Below are positions 20,809 through 29,845 of a stretch of 64,000 nt of DNA, piece after piece; positions within the stretch are counted from its first letter, which is position 1, and each line of letters begins with the position of its first letter. Source of the DNA: Pseudomonas sp. RC10 (GTDB lineage: Bacteria; Pseudomonadota; Gammaproteobacteria; Pseudomonadales; Pseudomonadaceae); assembly GCF_038397775.1 (NCBI RefSeq), contig NZ_CP151650.1, positions 3,100,001 to 3,164,000 on the forward strand. The letters are read 5' to 3'. The translations under genes and the position numbers were made by a program. The notes below the pieces were generated by a model. It was not told the DNA's origin. It saw only the letters and a program-made list of their open reading frames with translations, and did no database searches.

Positions 20809-21804
20809 ATGTTCGACGAAGACAACGCGCAATGGGGGCTGGTACATGCCCTGGTGCTGGACGGGAAAGGCGGTGCGCGTTCAATCGCCCGGACCGATCT
20901 GGATGGCCTGCAGTTGGAGCCTCACGAAAGCGTGTGGCTCCATTGGGATCGCAGCCATCCGCAGACTCAGACGTGGTTGCGCACGGCCAGCGGCCTCACG
21001 CCGTTCGTCTGCGACCTCATGCTTGAAGAGAACACACGGCCGCGACTCCTGCCACTGCCGGACAACGAATTGCTGCTGTTTTTAAGGGGCGTCAACCTGA
21101 ACCCCGGGGCTGAGCCCGAAGACATGGTGTCGGTGCGCATCTTTGCCGAAGCGCAACGGGTCATTTCCCTGCGCCTTCGGTCGTTGCGCGCCACCGACGA
21201 AATGATCGACTTGCTCAGAGAAGGGAAGGGGCCGAAGACCGCGTCCGAACTGCTGGTGTATTTGGCTCAGTTGCTCACTGACAAGGTTCAGGCGGTGGTC
21301 AGCGAGTTGACCGAATTGGTCGACGACATGGAAGAACGCATAGACGCCGACGAACGGTACATGCCCGAACACGGCAACATGGTGCACATCCGCCGACGGG
21401 CTGCGGGCATGCGTCGTTTTCTCGCGCCGCAGCGTGAAATCTACGCACAGTTGACCCGCAGCAAGATGCCCTGGTTTGTCGAGGACGATGCTGATTACTG
21501 GAACGAGTTGAACAACAGCCTGACCCGGTATCTGGAAGAACTCGAATTGACCCGCGAGCGCGTGGGGCTGGTGCTGGAGGCCGAAGATAGACGCCTTAAC
21601 GAGCGCATGAACCGGACCATGTACCGCTTCGGGATCGTCACCGGGATCTTTTTGCCGATGAGCTTTCTCACCGGTTTGTTGGGGATCAACGTGGGGGGTA
21701 TTCCCGGGTCGGAGAACCCCCACGGCTTTATGCTGGCATGCGGTCTGATGGTCGTGGTCGCGGTGGGGCAAATGTGGTTGTTCAAGCGTCTGCGCTGGGT
21801 ATGA
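20809..21804 (+). CDS. cmaX: CmaX / ZntB-like CorA-family divalent cation transporter
   Basis: A 331-residue CorA-superfamily transporter with a large cytoplasmic N-terminal domain and two C-terminal membrane helices. The pore motif is GINVGGIPG, the form found in ZntB-type zinc transporters rather than the GMN of CorA. A long helical region (residues about 150-270) leads into the first helix FGIVTGIFLPMSFLTGLLG. AAGGA precedes the ATG at 20809. In Pseudomonas this position upstream of crfX-cmpX-sigX is held by cmaX. Confidence 0.88.
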   Translation: MFDEDNAQWGLVHALVLDGKGGARSIARTDLDGLQLEPHESVWLHWDRSHPQTQTWLRTASGLTPFVCDLMLEENTRPRLLPLPDNELLLFLRGVNLNPGAEPEDMVSVRIFAEAQRVISLRLRSLRATDEMIDLLREGKGPKTASELLVYLAQLLTDKVQAVVSELTELVDDMEERIDADERYMPEHGNMVHIRRRAAGMRRFLAPQREIYAQLTRSKMPWFVEDDADYWNELNNSLTRYLEELELTRERVGLVLEAEDRRLNERMNRTMYRFGIVTGIFLPMSFLTGLLGINVGGIPGSENPHGFMLACGLMVVVAVGQMWLFKRLRWV

Positions 21805-21891
21805 GAGGGCAAAAAAAGGCGTTGATCCGGTTTCGTCGTGTGACTCGTGCAAAACTGCCTGCGTCTTCCAGTGACATCACGTGAGGTGCCC

Positions 21892-22155
21892 ATGCACGAC
21901 CCGTTTGAAGAATCACTGAGAGACATGCTCAATTCTTCGTCCTCCAGCCGGGACGATGACGCGGTGCTGGGGCGAGTTTTGAAGACAGCGAACCGCCAGG
22001 TCGGTGCCGGTGACCTGTTCGGCCTGCTCGGCCGTTGCACGCAAGCCCTGATGATTGCCGTGAACAACGGTTCGGCTCACGTTTCACCTGTTTCCCGTCG
22101 CAAGGCGACGATTGCCGGCACCCCGTTTGACGGTGCTCAAGACAAGGCTGATTGA
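21892..22155 (+). CDS. crfX: CrfX, small conserved protein of the sigX-oprF locus
   Basis: An 87-residue protein starting MHDPFEESLRDMLN with a GAGGTG ribosome site just upstream. It has a Ser-rich stretch (SSSSSRDDD) and a helical middle, and no known catalytic motif. Its stop overlaps the start region of cmpX. By order and size it matches crfX, a gene found before cmpX in Pseudomonas. The function is not known. Confidence 0.8.
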   Translation: MHDPFEESLRDMLNSSSSSRDDDAVLGRVLKTANRQVGAGDLFGLLGRCTQALMIAVNNGSAHVSPVSRRKATIAGTPFDGAQDKAD

Positions 22156-22157
22156 AT

Positions 22158-22982
22158 ATGGAATTGGATCTCTGGACACAGAGCCTGGTCACCGCAATGA
22201 CTGCGTTGTGGACCAAAGTCGCGAACTTCATCCCGAACCTTTTCGGGGCTCTGGTGGTTGTTCTGCTGGGTTTCGTGGTCGCCAAGCTGCTCGACACCCT
22301 GCTGTCCAAGTTGTTGGCAAAACTGGGGCTGGACCGCCTAATGGGCGGCACCGGCCTGACCAAACTGATCAGCCGCGCAGGGATTCAAGTCCCGATTTCG
22401 ACGCTGATCGGAAAGATTGTGTATTGGTTCGTGCTGTTGATTTTTCTGGTGTCGGCGGCAGAATCCCTCGGCCTTGAGCGGGTCTCGGCGACACTGGACA
22501 TGCTGGCGCTGTATCTGCCGAAAGTGTTCGGCGCGGCGCTGGTGTTGCTGGTGGGGGTTCTGCTGGCGCAGTTGGTCAACGGTATCGTCCGGGGCGCAGC
22601 GGAAGGCGTCGGTCTGGATTACGCGGCAGGGCTGGGGCGTATCGCCCAATGGCTGGTGATCATCATCAGCATTTCGGTGGCGATCAGCCAGCTGGAGGTG
22701 AAAACCGACCTGCTGAACCACGTCATCGTGATCGGATTGATTACCGTTGGTCTGGCCGTGGCGCTGGCCATGGGGCTGGGAAGCCGCGAAATCGCGAGCC
22801 AGATCCTGGCAGGAATTTACGTGAGAGAGTTGTATCAGGTAGGGCAACAAGTGCGTGTTGGAGAGGTCGAAGGGCAGATCGAAGAGATTGGCACGGTGAA
22901 AACCACGCTGCTGACCGAGGAAGGTGAACTGGTGTCGTTGTCGAACCGAATCCTTCTCGAACAGCGGGTGAGCAGCCGCTGA
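22158..22982 (+). CDS. cmpX: CmpX, MscS-related membrane protein
   Basis: A 274-residue inner-membrane protein with four to five hydrophobic helices (IPNLFGALVVVLLGFVVAKL, IVYWFVLLIFLVSAAESLG, VFGAALVLLVGVLLAQLV, VIVIGLITVGLAVALAMGLG) followed by a short beta region (VGEVEGQIEEIGTVKTTL) like the MscS beta domain, but without the full MscS C-terminal cage. In P. aeruginosa loss of cmpX changes membrane tension and SigX activity. Start is ATG 22158; a TTG two codons upstream overlaps the crfX stop. sigX follows 88 bases later. Confidence 0.9.
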   Translation: MELDLWTQSLVTAMTALWTKVANFIPNLFGALVVVLLGFVVAKLLDTLLSKLLAKLGLDRLMGGTGLTKLISRAGIQVPISTLIGKIVYWFVLLIFLVSAAESLGLERVSATLDMLALYLPKVFGAALVLLVGVLLAQLVNGIVRGAAEGVGLDYAAGLGRIAQWLVIIISISVAISQLEVKTDLLNHVIVIGLITVGLAVALAMGLGSREIASQILAGIYVRELYQVGQQVRVGEVEGQIEEIGTVKTTLLTEEGELVSLSNRILLEQRVSSR

Positions 22983-23070
22983 ACCGGCAAATCTGCTAAT
23001 GTATGCCGCCGCAAATTCCCGGAGAACCGAGACGCGGTGGACATTTACCTGACTGTCGGCACGGCCTGTT

Positions 23071-23661
23071 TTGAATAAACCCCAACCGCTCTCACAGCGA
23101 TACGACCCCCGCGAGCTCTCCGATGAGGAGCTGGTGGCGCGCTCGCACGCCGAGTTGTTTCACGTGACTCGGGCCTACGAGGAGCTGATGCGGCGCTACC
23201 AACGGACACTTTTTAACGTCTGTGCGCGATATTTGGGGAACGATCGCGATGCTGACGATGTCTGTCAGGAGGTGATGCTTAAGGTGTTGTATGGATTGAA
23301 AAATTTCGAGGGAAAATCGAAATTCAAAACCTGGCTCTACAGCATCACGTATAACGAATGCATTACGCAGTACAGAAAGGAGCGTCGGAAGCGTCGGTTG
23401 ATGGACGCTTTGAGTCTCGACCCACTCGAGGAAGCGTCTGAAGACAAGACGCCAAAACCAGAAGAAAAGGGCGGGCTCGGTCGATGGCTGGTGCACGTGA
23501 ACCCGATTGACCGGGAAATCCTGGTGCTGCGATTCGTCGCAGAACTGGAATTTCAGGAGATCGCAGACATAATGCACATGGGCCTGAGTGCGACGAAAAT
23601 GCGCTACAAACGAGCACTTGATAAATTACGCGAGAAATTTGCAGGCGTGACCGAAACTTAA
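23071..23661 (+). CDS. sigX: SigX, ECF sigma factor
   Basis: A 196-residue ECF sigma factor controlling oprF and membrane-lipid genes in Pseudomonas. Region 2 (LMRRYQRTLFNVCARYLGN, DADDVCQEVMLKVLYGL, FKTWLYSITYNE) and region 4 (REILVLRFVAELEFQEIADIMHM, TKMRYKRALDKL) are complete. The start is a TTG giving MNKPQPLSQRYD, the usual N-terminus, with almost no Shine-Dalgarno sequence in front, so translation may be weak or regulated. No anti-sigma gene is adjacent; the membrane protein CmpX upstream is the nearest candidate input. Confidence 0.96.
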   Translation: MNKPQPLSQRYDPRELSDEELVARSHAELFHVTRAYEELMRRYQRTLFNVCARYLGNDRDADDVCQEVMLKVLYGLKNFEGKSKFKTWLYSITYNECITQYRKERRKRRLMDALSLDPLEEASEDKTPKPEEKGGLGRWLVHVNPIDREILVLRFVAELEFQEIADIMHMGLSATKMRYKRALDKLREKFAGVTET

Positions 23662-23687
23662 CTCGGAGCAAATATCTCTAACGAGCA

Positions 23688-23736
23688 GGCAAGTTCTGAT
23701 AGACTTGCCGATGAGTTGTCTCCTGATAAGGGAGAC
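23688..23736 (+). promoter_or_regulatory. Two consecutive hairpins in the sigX-oprF gap
   Basis: GGCAAGT/ACTTGCC (23688-23709) and GTCTCC/GGAGAC (23718-23736) form two perfect stems of 7 and 6 base pairs, with loops that both contain TGATA. They lie 33 bases before the oprF start and have no T run, so they look more like a leader structure than a terminator. Confidence 0.5.
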
Positions 23737-23768
23737 CGCTTTACAATCACCAGATGGGGATTTAACGG

Positions 23769-24803
23769 ATGAAACTGAAAAACACCTTGGGCTTGGCCAT
23801 TGGTACTATTGTTGCCGCAACTTCGTTCGGCGCGCTGGCACAAGGCCAAGGCGCAGTCGAAATCGAAGGCTTCGCCAAGAAAGAACAGTTCGACAGCGCT
23901 CGTAATTTCAAAAATAACGGCAACCTGTTCGGCGGTTCTGTAGGCTACTTCCTGACTGACGACGTTGAATTGCGTCTGGGCTACGACGAAGTGCACAACG
24001 TGCGCAGCGACGATGGCAAGAACATCAAGGGCGCGAACACCGCTCTGGACGCTCTGTACCACTTCAACAACCCGGGCGACATGCTGCGTCCATACGTCTC
24101 GGCTGGTTTCTCCGATCAGAGCATCGGTCAGAACGGCAGCGGCGGTCGTAACCGTTCCACCTTCGCCAACATCGGCGGCGGTGCCAAGCTGTACTTCACT
24201 GACAACTTCTACGCCCGTGCTGGCGTTGAAGCTCAGTACAACATCGACCAGGGTGACACCGAGTGGGCGCCAAGCGTCGGTATCGGTGTGAACTTCGGCG
24301 GCGGCTCGAAGAAAGTTGAAGCAGCACCGGCTCCAGTAGCTGAAGTGTGCTCCGACAGCGACAACGACGGCGTGTGCGACAACGTCGACAAGTGCCCAGA
24401 CACCCCGGCCAACGTTACCGTTGACGCCAACGGTTGCCCGGCAGTTGCCGAAGTCGTACGTGTTGAGCTGGACGTGAAATTCGACTTCGACAAGTCGGTC
24501 GTCAAGCCAAACAGCTACGGTGACATCAAAAACCTGGCTGACTTCATGAAGCAGTACCCACAAACCACCACCACTGTTGAAGGTCACACTGACTCCGTCG
24601 GTCCTGACGCTTACAACCAGAAACTGTCCGAGCGTCGTGCAAACGCCGTTAAGCAAGTTCTGGTTAACCAGTACGGTGTTGGCGCTAACCGCGTGAACTC
24701 GGTTGGCTACGGCGAATCCCGTCCAGTTGCTGACAACGCAACCGAGGCTGGCCGCGCTGTTAACCGTCGCGTAGAAGCACAAGTCGAAGCTCAAGCTAAG
24801 TAA
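23769..24803 (+). CDS. oprF: OprF, major outer-membrane porin (OmpA family)
   Basis: The 344-residue protein has a signal peptide cut after GALA (about residue 22), an N-terminal eight-strand beta barrel to about residue 180, a linker with four cysteines (CSDSDNDGVCDN...KCPDTP...NGCP) and calcium-like TSP3 repeats, and a C-terminal OmpA peptidoglycan-binding domain (EGHTDSVGPDAYNQKLSERRA, GYGESRP). It is a slow porin and structural anchor between outer membrane and wall. GGGGA lies eight bases before the ATG. SigX upstream is its known activator. Confidence 0.98.
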   Translation: MKLKNTLGLAIGTIVAATSFGALAQGQGAVEIEGFAKKEQFDSARNFKNNGNLFGGSVGYFLTDDVELRLGYDEVHNVRSDDGKNIKGANTALDALYHFNNPGDMLRPYVSAGFSDQSIGQNGSGGRNRSTFANIGGGAKLYFTDNFYARAGVEAQYNIDQGDTEWAPSVGIGVNFGGGSKKVEAAPAPVAEVCSDSDNDGVCDNVDKCPDTPANVTVDANGCPAVAEVVRVELDVKFDFDKSVVKPNSYGDIKNLADFMKQYPQTTTTVEGHTDSVGPDAYNQKLSERRANAVKQVLVNQYGVGANRVNSVGYGESRPVADNATEAGRAVNRRVEAQVEAQAK

Positions 24804-24823
24804 TTAGCCCCGCTTTGCAGAAG

Positions 24824-24850
24824 AACCCGGCCTCGGCCGGGTTTTTCTTT
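24824..24850 (+). terminator. Rho-independent terminator after oprF
   Basis: AACCCGGCC TC GGCCGGGTT followed by TTTCTTTT, 20 bases after the stop. Confidence 0.9.
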
Positions 24851-24937
24851 TCTGGAGTCTGAACGGTTTGGTATGTGGCGAATTGTCGCACCCATGTATC
24901 GGTATTGAAGCCAATGAACTGCCTGGTTAGTGGCAAT

Positions 24938-25390
24938 TTAATAGCGGGTATTGTTGGCAAACTTCGCAAGACACCACAGTGGAAACCGCAGTGTCACCAG
25001 CAATAACAACCACACCCATGCATACACCGCGTCAACGCCATCATTCTGCAAATTGACAAAGAGCTTCACCGGGATACCCTGCGGGAAATAGGCGAACACC
25101 ATCACAATGCCAAACTCGCCAATCACCCGGCCCCAAGTGATAGCAAGCCCCGTTGCCAAGGCTCGACGCGCCATCGGTAAGGTCGGCGGCAGAACGTTTC
25201 CCACCCTGTGCAGCCCTGACTGCGCGCCGCTTCATCCAGTGTTCGAGGCACGCTTGCAAAGGCTAAGTGGCCGATAACACGAAATACGCTAAACCCCATA
25301 CACCTGAGCCAGCACATCGGCGAGCATCAGGCTGAAGATGATGTTCTGGCCCTGGGGATCGACGCCACCACGGCGTCTTGGCACTGGGTT
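24938..25390 (-). pseudogene. Remnant of a molybdate/sulfate-type ABC transporter permease, frameshifted
   Basis: Read on the minus strand, three different frames give successive pieces of one permease: DPQGQNIIFSLMLADVLAQVYG (about 25355-25285), then ASVPRTLDEAARSQG (about 25260-25215), then LPMARRALATGLAITWGRVIGEFGIVMV to the end at 24938. The second and third pieces together are the conserved EAA loop and last helices of ModB/CysT-like permeases (VPR-LEEAAR-LG ... LP-A...A-GEFG). A stop codon follows the first piece and frameshifts separate the rest; the N-terminal half is absent. So the gene is dead. No partner ATPase or binding protein is nearby. Confidence 0.8.
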
Positions 25391-25423
25391 GATTGCTGTC
25401 CGTTGAGCGACATAAGATCGCCC

Positions 25424-27118
25424 TCAGTGCTTGATCACCCAGACCCACAGCAGCATGTTCAGGAGCAGCGAGACGAGCGCGACCCCGCGCCAGACTTTCA
25501 ATGGCTCGCGTTCCAGCAGGGGTTTGGGGCGAGCGTCCAGCAGGCTCAGTTCTCCCCGTTCAAGTTCCAGCAGCCACTGTTCGGCGGTTTCGAAACGTTT
25601 GGCTGGATCGGCTTGCAAGGCTTTGTCCAGGTGACGTTCGAGCCACTCGGGGGTGTCAGGACGATAACGGCTTGCCGGGACGGGCTGTCCGAAACGATGG
25701 CGCTGGAAGGCTTCGATTTCGCCGTGGGGGTAATGTCCGGTCAGCAGGAAATACAGCGCGACGCTGGCGGCGTACAGGTCCAGAGACGGGCCCGGGGGCG
25801 AACCGTTGAAGGCTTCCGGCGCAATGAAACTCGGCGTGCCGGGCACATCGCCCGCGGCATCGATGGACAGGCCGGGACAGAACGCTAGGCCGAAATCCAG
25901 CACCCGCAGCTCGCCGTTCTCATCGATCAGCAGGTTTTCCGGTTTGATGTCGCGATGGAAGATATTGCGCCGATGCAGCAGGCCCAGGGCGCTTATCAAG
26001 TCCCGGGCGAGCGTGTGCCACTGCGCCCAGTCCATTGGGCCGTGTTGGGCAAAGGCGTGAGCGAGCGTCTGGCCTGAGTATTCGCGCATCACGTAATACA
26101 GGTGCTGGCGTTCGGGCAACGGATGCACGTCGGGAAAGAAGCGCCCGGCGACGCGCCGCAGAAACCACTCCTCAAGCAACAGCGCCTGTGCAGCACCGTG
26201 TTCATCGTGGCGGGAGGTGGGTAACGTTTTCAACAGCCAAGGGCGATCGTGTGCGTCCCTGAGCCGATACAAGAGCGACTGACGCGAGTCGCCCAATGCC
26301 GTTTCGACGCGCCAGCCCTCGAAGGATTGCCCGGCACGCAGACTGGGTGGCAAAGGCCATTGTTGCAGCTGAATCAGCGCATCGCCCAGGGAGTCAGCTC
26401 CCACCTGGTCCACCTGAATCAACAGCGCGGTGGCGTTGTCCTGACTGCCCGCCAAATGCGCCGCTGTGACCAGCGCGTTGACTGCGGCATCCAGGTCATC
26501 CTGCTCGCTGAGAATCGAGCGGACAGTGCTGTCGCTCAACGCCCCCCACACGCCGTCGCTGATCAGCAGCAGCCGCTCTCCCTGCCGCAGTTCGCCGTCG
26601 AGATAATCCATGACCACGTACTGGTCCAGCCCCAACGCCCGTTTCAGCACATGCCGCATGTCCGGTTGTTCCCAGACGTGGTCCTCGCTGATCCGTTCCA
26701 GCGTGCCGTCGAGCCATCGATACACCCGGCAATCGCCGACGTGGGCGAGGGTGAAACGACGTCCGCGCAGGACCAGTGCACTGAGAGTGGTCAGCAGCCC
26801 GTTGGCTTGCAACCAGCGGTTCTGCGCCGACAGTAAGCGATCCAGGGCTTGCGCCACGCCCCAGGTTTCCGGCGTGGCGTAGTAATCCAGCGCCAGAGCC
26901 TGAAGCGTGGAGCGCGAGGCCAGCCCCCCATCGGTGCACTGACTGACGCCATCGGCCACTGCAAAGAGATAGCCCTTGCTGGCGGCCAGTGACGGAACCG
27001 GGGTCACCATTCGCGTGGCGTCCTGATTCTCCGCACGAGGGCCGCAAGCGCTGAACTCGGCAAAGCGCAGTTGCAGGCCGGTGGGCGCGGCGGGTGGCGG
27101 CATCGCGGGCTGATTCAT
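25424..27118 (-). CDS. Fused PP2C phosphatase and Ser/Thr protein kinase with C-terminal membrane anchor
   Basis: A 564-residue two-enzyme protein. Residues about 15-240 are a PP2C phosphatase (RAENQDA, FAVADGV, HVGDCRVYR, LLISDGVWG, SQDNATALL supply the metal aspartates). Residues about 265-520 are a Hanks-type kinase with a KTLP lysine, HRDIKPENL at 388-396, a DFG segment and GTPSFIAPE. A single hydrophobic helix (VALVSLLLNMLLWVWVI) ends the protein, so it is held in the inner membrane facing the cytoplasm. It starts 20 bases after nasA and is likely cotranscribed. In other Pseudomonas the same gene lies between nasA and nirB; its target is unknown. Confidence 0.93.
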   Translation of the reverse strand: MNQPAMPPPAAPTGLQLRFAEFSACGPRAENQDATRMVTPVPSLAASKGYLFAVADGVSQCTDGGLASRSTLQALALDYYATPETWGVAQALDRLLSAQNRWLQANGLLTTLSALVLRGRRFTLAHVGDCRVYRWLDGTLERISEDHVWEQPDMRHVLKRALGLDQYVVMDYLDGELRQGERLLLISDGVWGALSDSTVRSILSEQDDLDAAVNALVTAAHLAGSQDNATALLIQVDQVGADSLGDALIQLQQWPLPPSLRAGQSFEGWRVETALGDSRQSLLYRLRDAHDRPWLLKTLPTSRHDEHGAAQALLLEEWFLRRVAGRFFPDVHPLPERQHLYYVMREYSGQTLAHAFAQHGPMDWAQWHTLARDLISALGLLHRRNIFHRDIKPENLLIDENGELRVLDFGLAFCPGLSIDAAGDVPGTPSFIAPEAFNGSPPGPSLDLYAASVALYFLLTGHYPHGEIEAFQRHRFGQPVPASRYRPDTPEWLERHLDKALQADPAKRFETAEQWLLELERGELSLLDARPKPLLEREPLKVWRGVALVSLLLNMLLWVWVIKH

Positions 27119-27138
27119 CGTCCGTTCCTTTTAGCCCG

Positions 27139-28350
27139 TCAAACGCGCGCAGCCGTGACAGCCGCCGACCCCCAGGTGGTTCTCCAGCGGCGTTTGACAT
27201 TCATCAGGCCGAACCAGGCGAGGACGCTCAACAGTGCGAACAGCCACAGGCCCAATTGGTAATCCCCCGTGTTCTGTTTGATCGCACCCAGGCCCGCTGC
27301 CAACAGAAAACCACCGATGCCACCCGCCATGCCGATCAGCCCGGTCATCACGCCGATCTCTTTGCGGAACCGCTGCGGCACCAGTTGGAAGACTGCGCCG
27401 TTGCCTGCGCCCAAGCCCAGCATCGCGGCAACGAACAGCCCGAGCGCTGCCCATGAACTTGGCAGGTTGAAGCCCACTGCAGCGATGCAAATGGCTGCCA
27501 CGGCGTACATGCCGGACAACGTGCGGATGCCGCCGAAACGATCTGCCAGCGCGCCACCCAGCGGACGCATCAGGCTGCCACCGAACACGCAGGCGGCGGT
27601 GTAGTAACCGGCCGTGACCGGGCTCAGGCCGTACTGGTCGTTGAAGTAGCCGGGCAGGGCGCTGGCCAGGCCAATGAACCCGCCGAAAGTGACGCTGTAA
27701 AAGAACATGAACCACCAGCTGTCGCGGTCGCCCAGCGCCTTGAAGTAGTCCGCCATGGCTTTGCGCGGTGGACGCTCTGGCGCATTGCGGGCCATGAGGG
27801 AGAAGGCCACCAGCGTCAGCACCAGCGGGATGGCCGCAAAGCCGAACACGTTGCTCCAGCCGAAGCTCGCAGCCAATACCGGGGCGATCAGCGCCGCGAA
27901 AACAGTCCCGGAGTTGCCAGCGCCGGCGATGCCCATCGCCTTGCCTTGGTGTTGTGGCGGATACCACTGCGATGCCAGCGGCAAGGCGACGGCGAACGAC
28001 GCGCCCGCCATGCCCAGCGCAATGCCGAGGAGCAGCGCCTGTTCATAGCTGTGGATGCCCAGTTGCCAGGCACAAAGCAGGGCAACGATGACGATGACCT
28101 GGCCGATGATGCCTGCGGTCTTGGGCGACAGTTGATCCGCCAGCATCCCCATCAGGAAGCGCAGAATCGCCCCGGCGAGAATCGGCGTGGCGACCATGAG
28201 TCCGCGCTGTTGGGTGGTCAGGTGCAGGTCAGCGGCGATCTGCACCGCCAACGGCCCCAGCAGATACCAGACCATGAAGCTCAGGTCGAAATAAAGAAAC
28301 GCTGCAAACAACGTGGGTTTGTGTCCGGCTTTCCAGAAGCTTGTCGTCAT
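27139..28350 (-). CDS. nasA: NasA, nitrate/nitrite transporter (MFS, NNP family)
   Basis: A 403-residue major-facilitator protein with about twelve hydrophobic helices. The two nitrate-signature regions are visible: GMAGASFAVALPLASQWYPP and LGLGAGNGAVFQLVPQRF. I start at MTTSFWKAGHKPTLF, preceded by GAGGTGTGAG; the long in-frame extension upstream has no protein-like composition. It is followed at once by the kinase/phosphatase gene, but the reductase genes that normally follow are absent, so the use of the imported nitrate must depend on genes elsewhere, if any. Confidence 0.93.
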   Translation of the reverse strand: MTTSFWKAGHKPTLFAAFLYFDLSFMVWYLLGPLAVQIAADLHLTTQQRGLMVATPILAGAILRFLMGMLADQLSPKTAGIIGQVIVIVALLCAWQLGIHSYEQALLLGIALGMAGASFAVALPLASQWYPPQHQGKAMGIAGAGNSGTVFAALIAPVLAASFGWSNVFGFAAIPLVLTLVAFSLMARNAPERPPRKAMADYFKALGDRDSWWFMFFYSVTFGGFIGLASALPGYFNDQYGLSPVTAGYYTAACVFGGSLMRPLGGALADRFGGIRTLSGMYAVAAICIAAVGFNLPSSWAALGLFVAAMLGLGAGNGAVFQLVPQRFRKEIGVMTGLIGMAGGIGGFLLAAGLGAIKQNTGDYQLGLWLFALLSVLAWFGLMNVKRRWRTTWGSAAVTAARV

Positions 28351-28794
28351 CTCACACCTCATCTGCGGAAATCGTCGCCGGTGCGCCTGTCGTTCGCACC
28401 GCTGCGGGGTTGGTTGCGGGAAAAGCGTGTCTGGCGCTTCACGGTTTTTTTTCGGGCCCAAACGAAAAAACGCCGCCACCCTGTCCGCGTTGTGCGAAGG
28501 GGTGAGCGACGTCTTTGTCGAGTGTGTGGGCAACCGCCGTTGGCTACCTGTGAGATTGAGATAGCAAAACGCGGGCCATCGCCGCTGCGGTTGATGTCTC
28601 GCAAGAATCACGGCGGGTGGCGAACACTTTTGTCCCGCTTTTGGTGCAGAGATGAGGATGCCGTGCTCCAGGTGTGATCATTGCGCAGGCTTTTGCGCCG
28701 CCCCGCGCAAAGTTCGCGACATGCCTCGCGCTGGCCCCCCGTGGACGTTTATAATCCGCGGCTGACTTCAGCCTCAAACGAGCCGCGCCCGCCC
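28351..28794. other. Intergenic region between divergent nasA and pyrD, no gene seen
   Basis: About 444 bases. On the nasA strand there is GGTGGCGGCGTTTTTTCG around 28455-28478, a T run that might belong to an attenuator in the nasA leader, as known for NasT-controlled nitrate genes, but I could not draw a convincing stem in front of it. No open frame with protein-like character was seen. Confidence 0.4.
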
Positions 28795-29817
28795 ATGTAT
28801 AACCTGGCCCGCCAGTTACTGTTCAAACTCTCCCCGGAAGCTTCCCACGACCTGTCCATTGACCTGATCGGTGCGGGAGGGCGTCTGGGGCTCAATGGCC
28901 TGTTCAACAAGGCGCCCGCGCGGTTGCCGGTGACGGTCATGGGCTTGCAGTTCCCGAACCCGGTGGGCCTGGCGGCCGGTCTGGACAAGAACGGTGCGGC
29001 CATCGACGGCTTCGCCCAGTTGGGTTTCGGTTTCGTTGAAATCGGTACCGTGACCCCGCGTCCGCAGCCCGGCAACCCGAAGCCACGGATTTTCCGTCTG
29101 CCCCACGCTGAAGCCATCATCAACCGCATGGGCTTCAACAACCTGGGCGTCGACAACCTCGTCAGCCGCGTGCAGGCCGCCAAATACACCGGCGTACTGG
29201 GCATCAACATCGGCAAGAACTTCGATACGCCGGTCGAGCGCGCCGTGGACGATTACCTGATCTGTCTGGACAAGGTTTACGCCCACGCCAGTTACATCAC
29301 CGTCAATGTAAGCTCGCCGAACACGCCGGGCCTGCGCAGCCTGCAATTCGGCGATTCCCTCAAGCAACTCCTCGAAGCGTTGCGCGTTCGCCAGGATGCG
29401 CTGACCCAGATTCACGGCAAACGTGTGCCGTTGGCGATCAAGATCGCGCCGGACATGAGTGATGAAGAAACCGTGCTGGTGGCCCGTGCGCTGCTGGAGT
29501 CGGGCATGGACGCGGTGATCGCGACCAACACCACGCTGAGCCGTCAGGGTGTCGAAGGGCTGCCACATGGCGACGAGGCGGGCGGTCTGTCCGGCGCCCC
29601 GGTGCGCGAGAAGAGCACTCACATCGTCAAGGTGCTGGCGGGCGAGCTCGGTGGGAAACTGCCGATCATCGCAGCAGGCGGCATCACGGAAGGCAAGCAC
29701 GCTGCCGAGAAAATCGCAGCGGGGGCGAGTCTGGTGCAGGTCTATTCAGGTTTCATTTATAAAGGCCCGACGCTGATTCGCGAATCGGTGGATGCCATCG
29801 CGGCAATGCCTCGCTAA
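28795..29817 (+). CDS. pyrD: PyrD, dihydroorotate dehydrogenase (quinone, class 2)
   Basis: PyrD oxidises dihydroorotate to orotate in pyrimidine synthesis, passing electrons to quinone. The 340-residue protein starts [15 protein letters not shown], the membrane-contact helix that marks class 2 enzymes. FMN and active-site segments are [34 protein letters not shown] with the catalytic serine, and [10 protein letters not shown]. The frame extends upstream but the ATG after CCGCCC with this N-terminus is the family start. Confidence 0.96.
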   Translation: MYNLARQLLFKLSPEASHDLSIDLIGAGGRLGLNGLFNKAPARLPVTVMGLQFPNPVGLAAGLDKNGAAIDGFAQLGFGFVEIGTVTPRPQPGNPKPRIFRLPHAEAIINRMGFNNLGVDNLVSRVQAAKYTGVLGINIGKNFDTPVERAVDDYLICLDKVYAHASYITVNVSSPNTPGLRSLQFGDSLKQLLEALRVRQDALTQIHGKRVPLAIKIAPDMSDEETVLVARALLESGMDAVIATNTTLSRQGVEGLPHGDEAGGLSGAPVREKSTHIVKVLAGELGGKLPIIAAGGITEGKHAAEKIAAGASLVQVYSGFIYKGPTLIRESVDAIAAMPR

Positions 29818-29845
29818 ACGTCCGATACAAACCCTTTACCCAATA

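Noticed and set aside
28351..28700. NasT-type attenuator or sigma-54 promoter upstream of nasA
   Set aside because: A T run is present, but I found no convincing stem in front of it, and no exact -24/-12 element.
28681..28794. Longer start for pyrD giving 378 residues
   Set aside because: The extra 38 residues have no resemblance to the enzyme family; [12 protein letters not shown] is the usual N-terminus.
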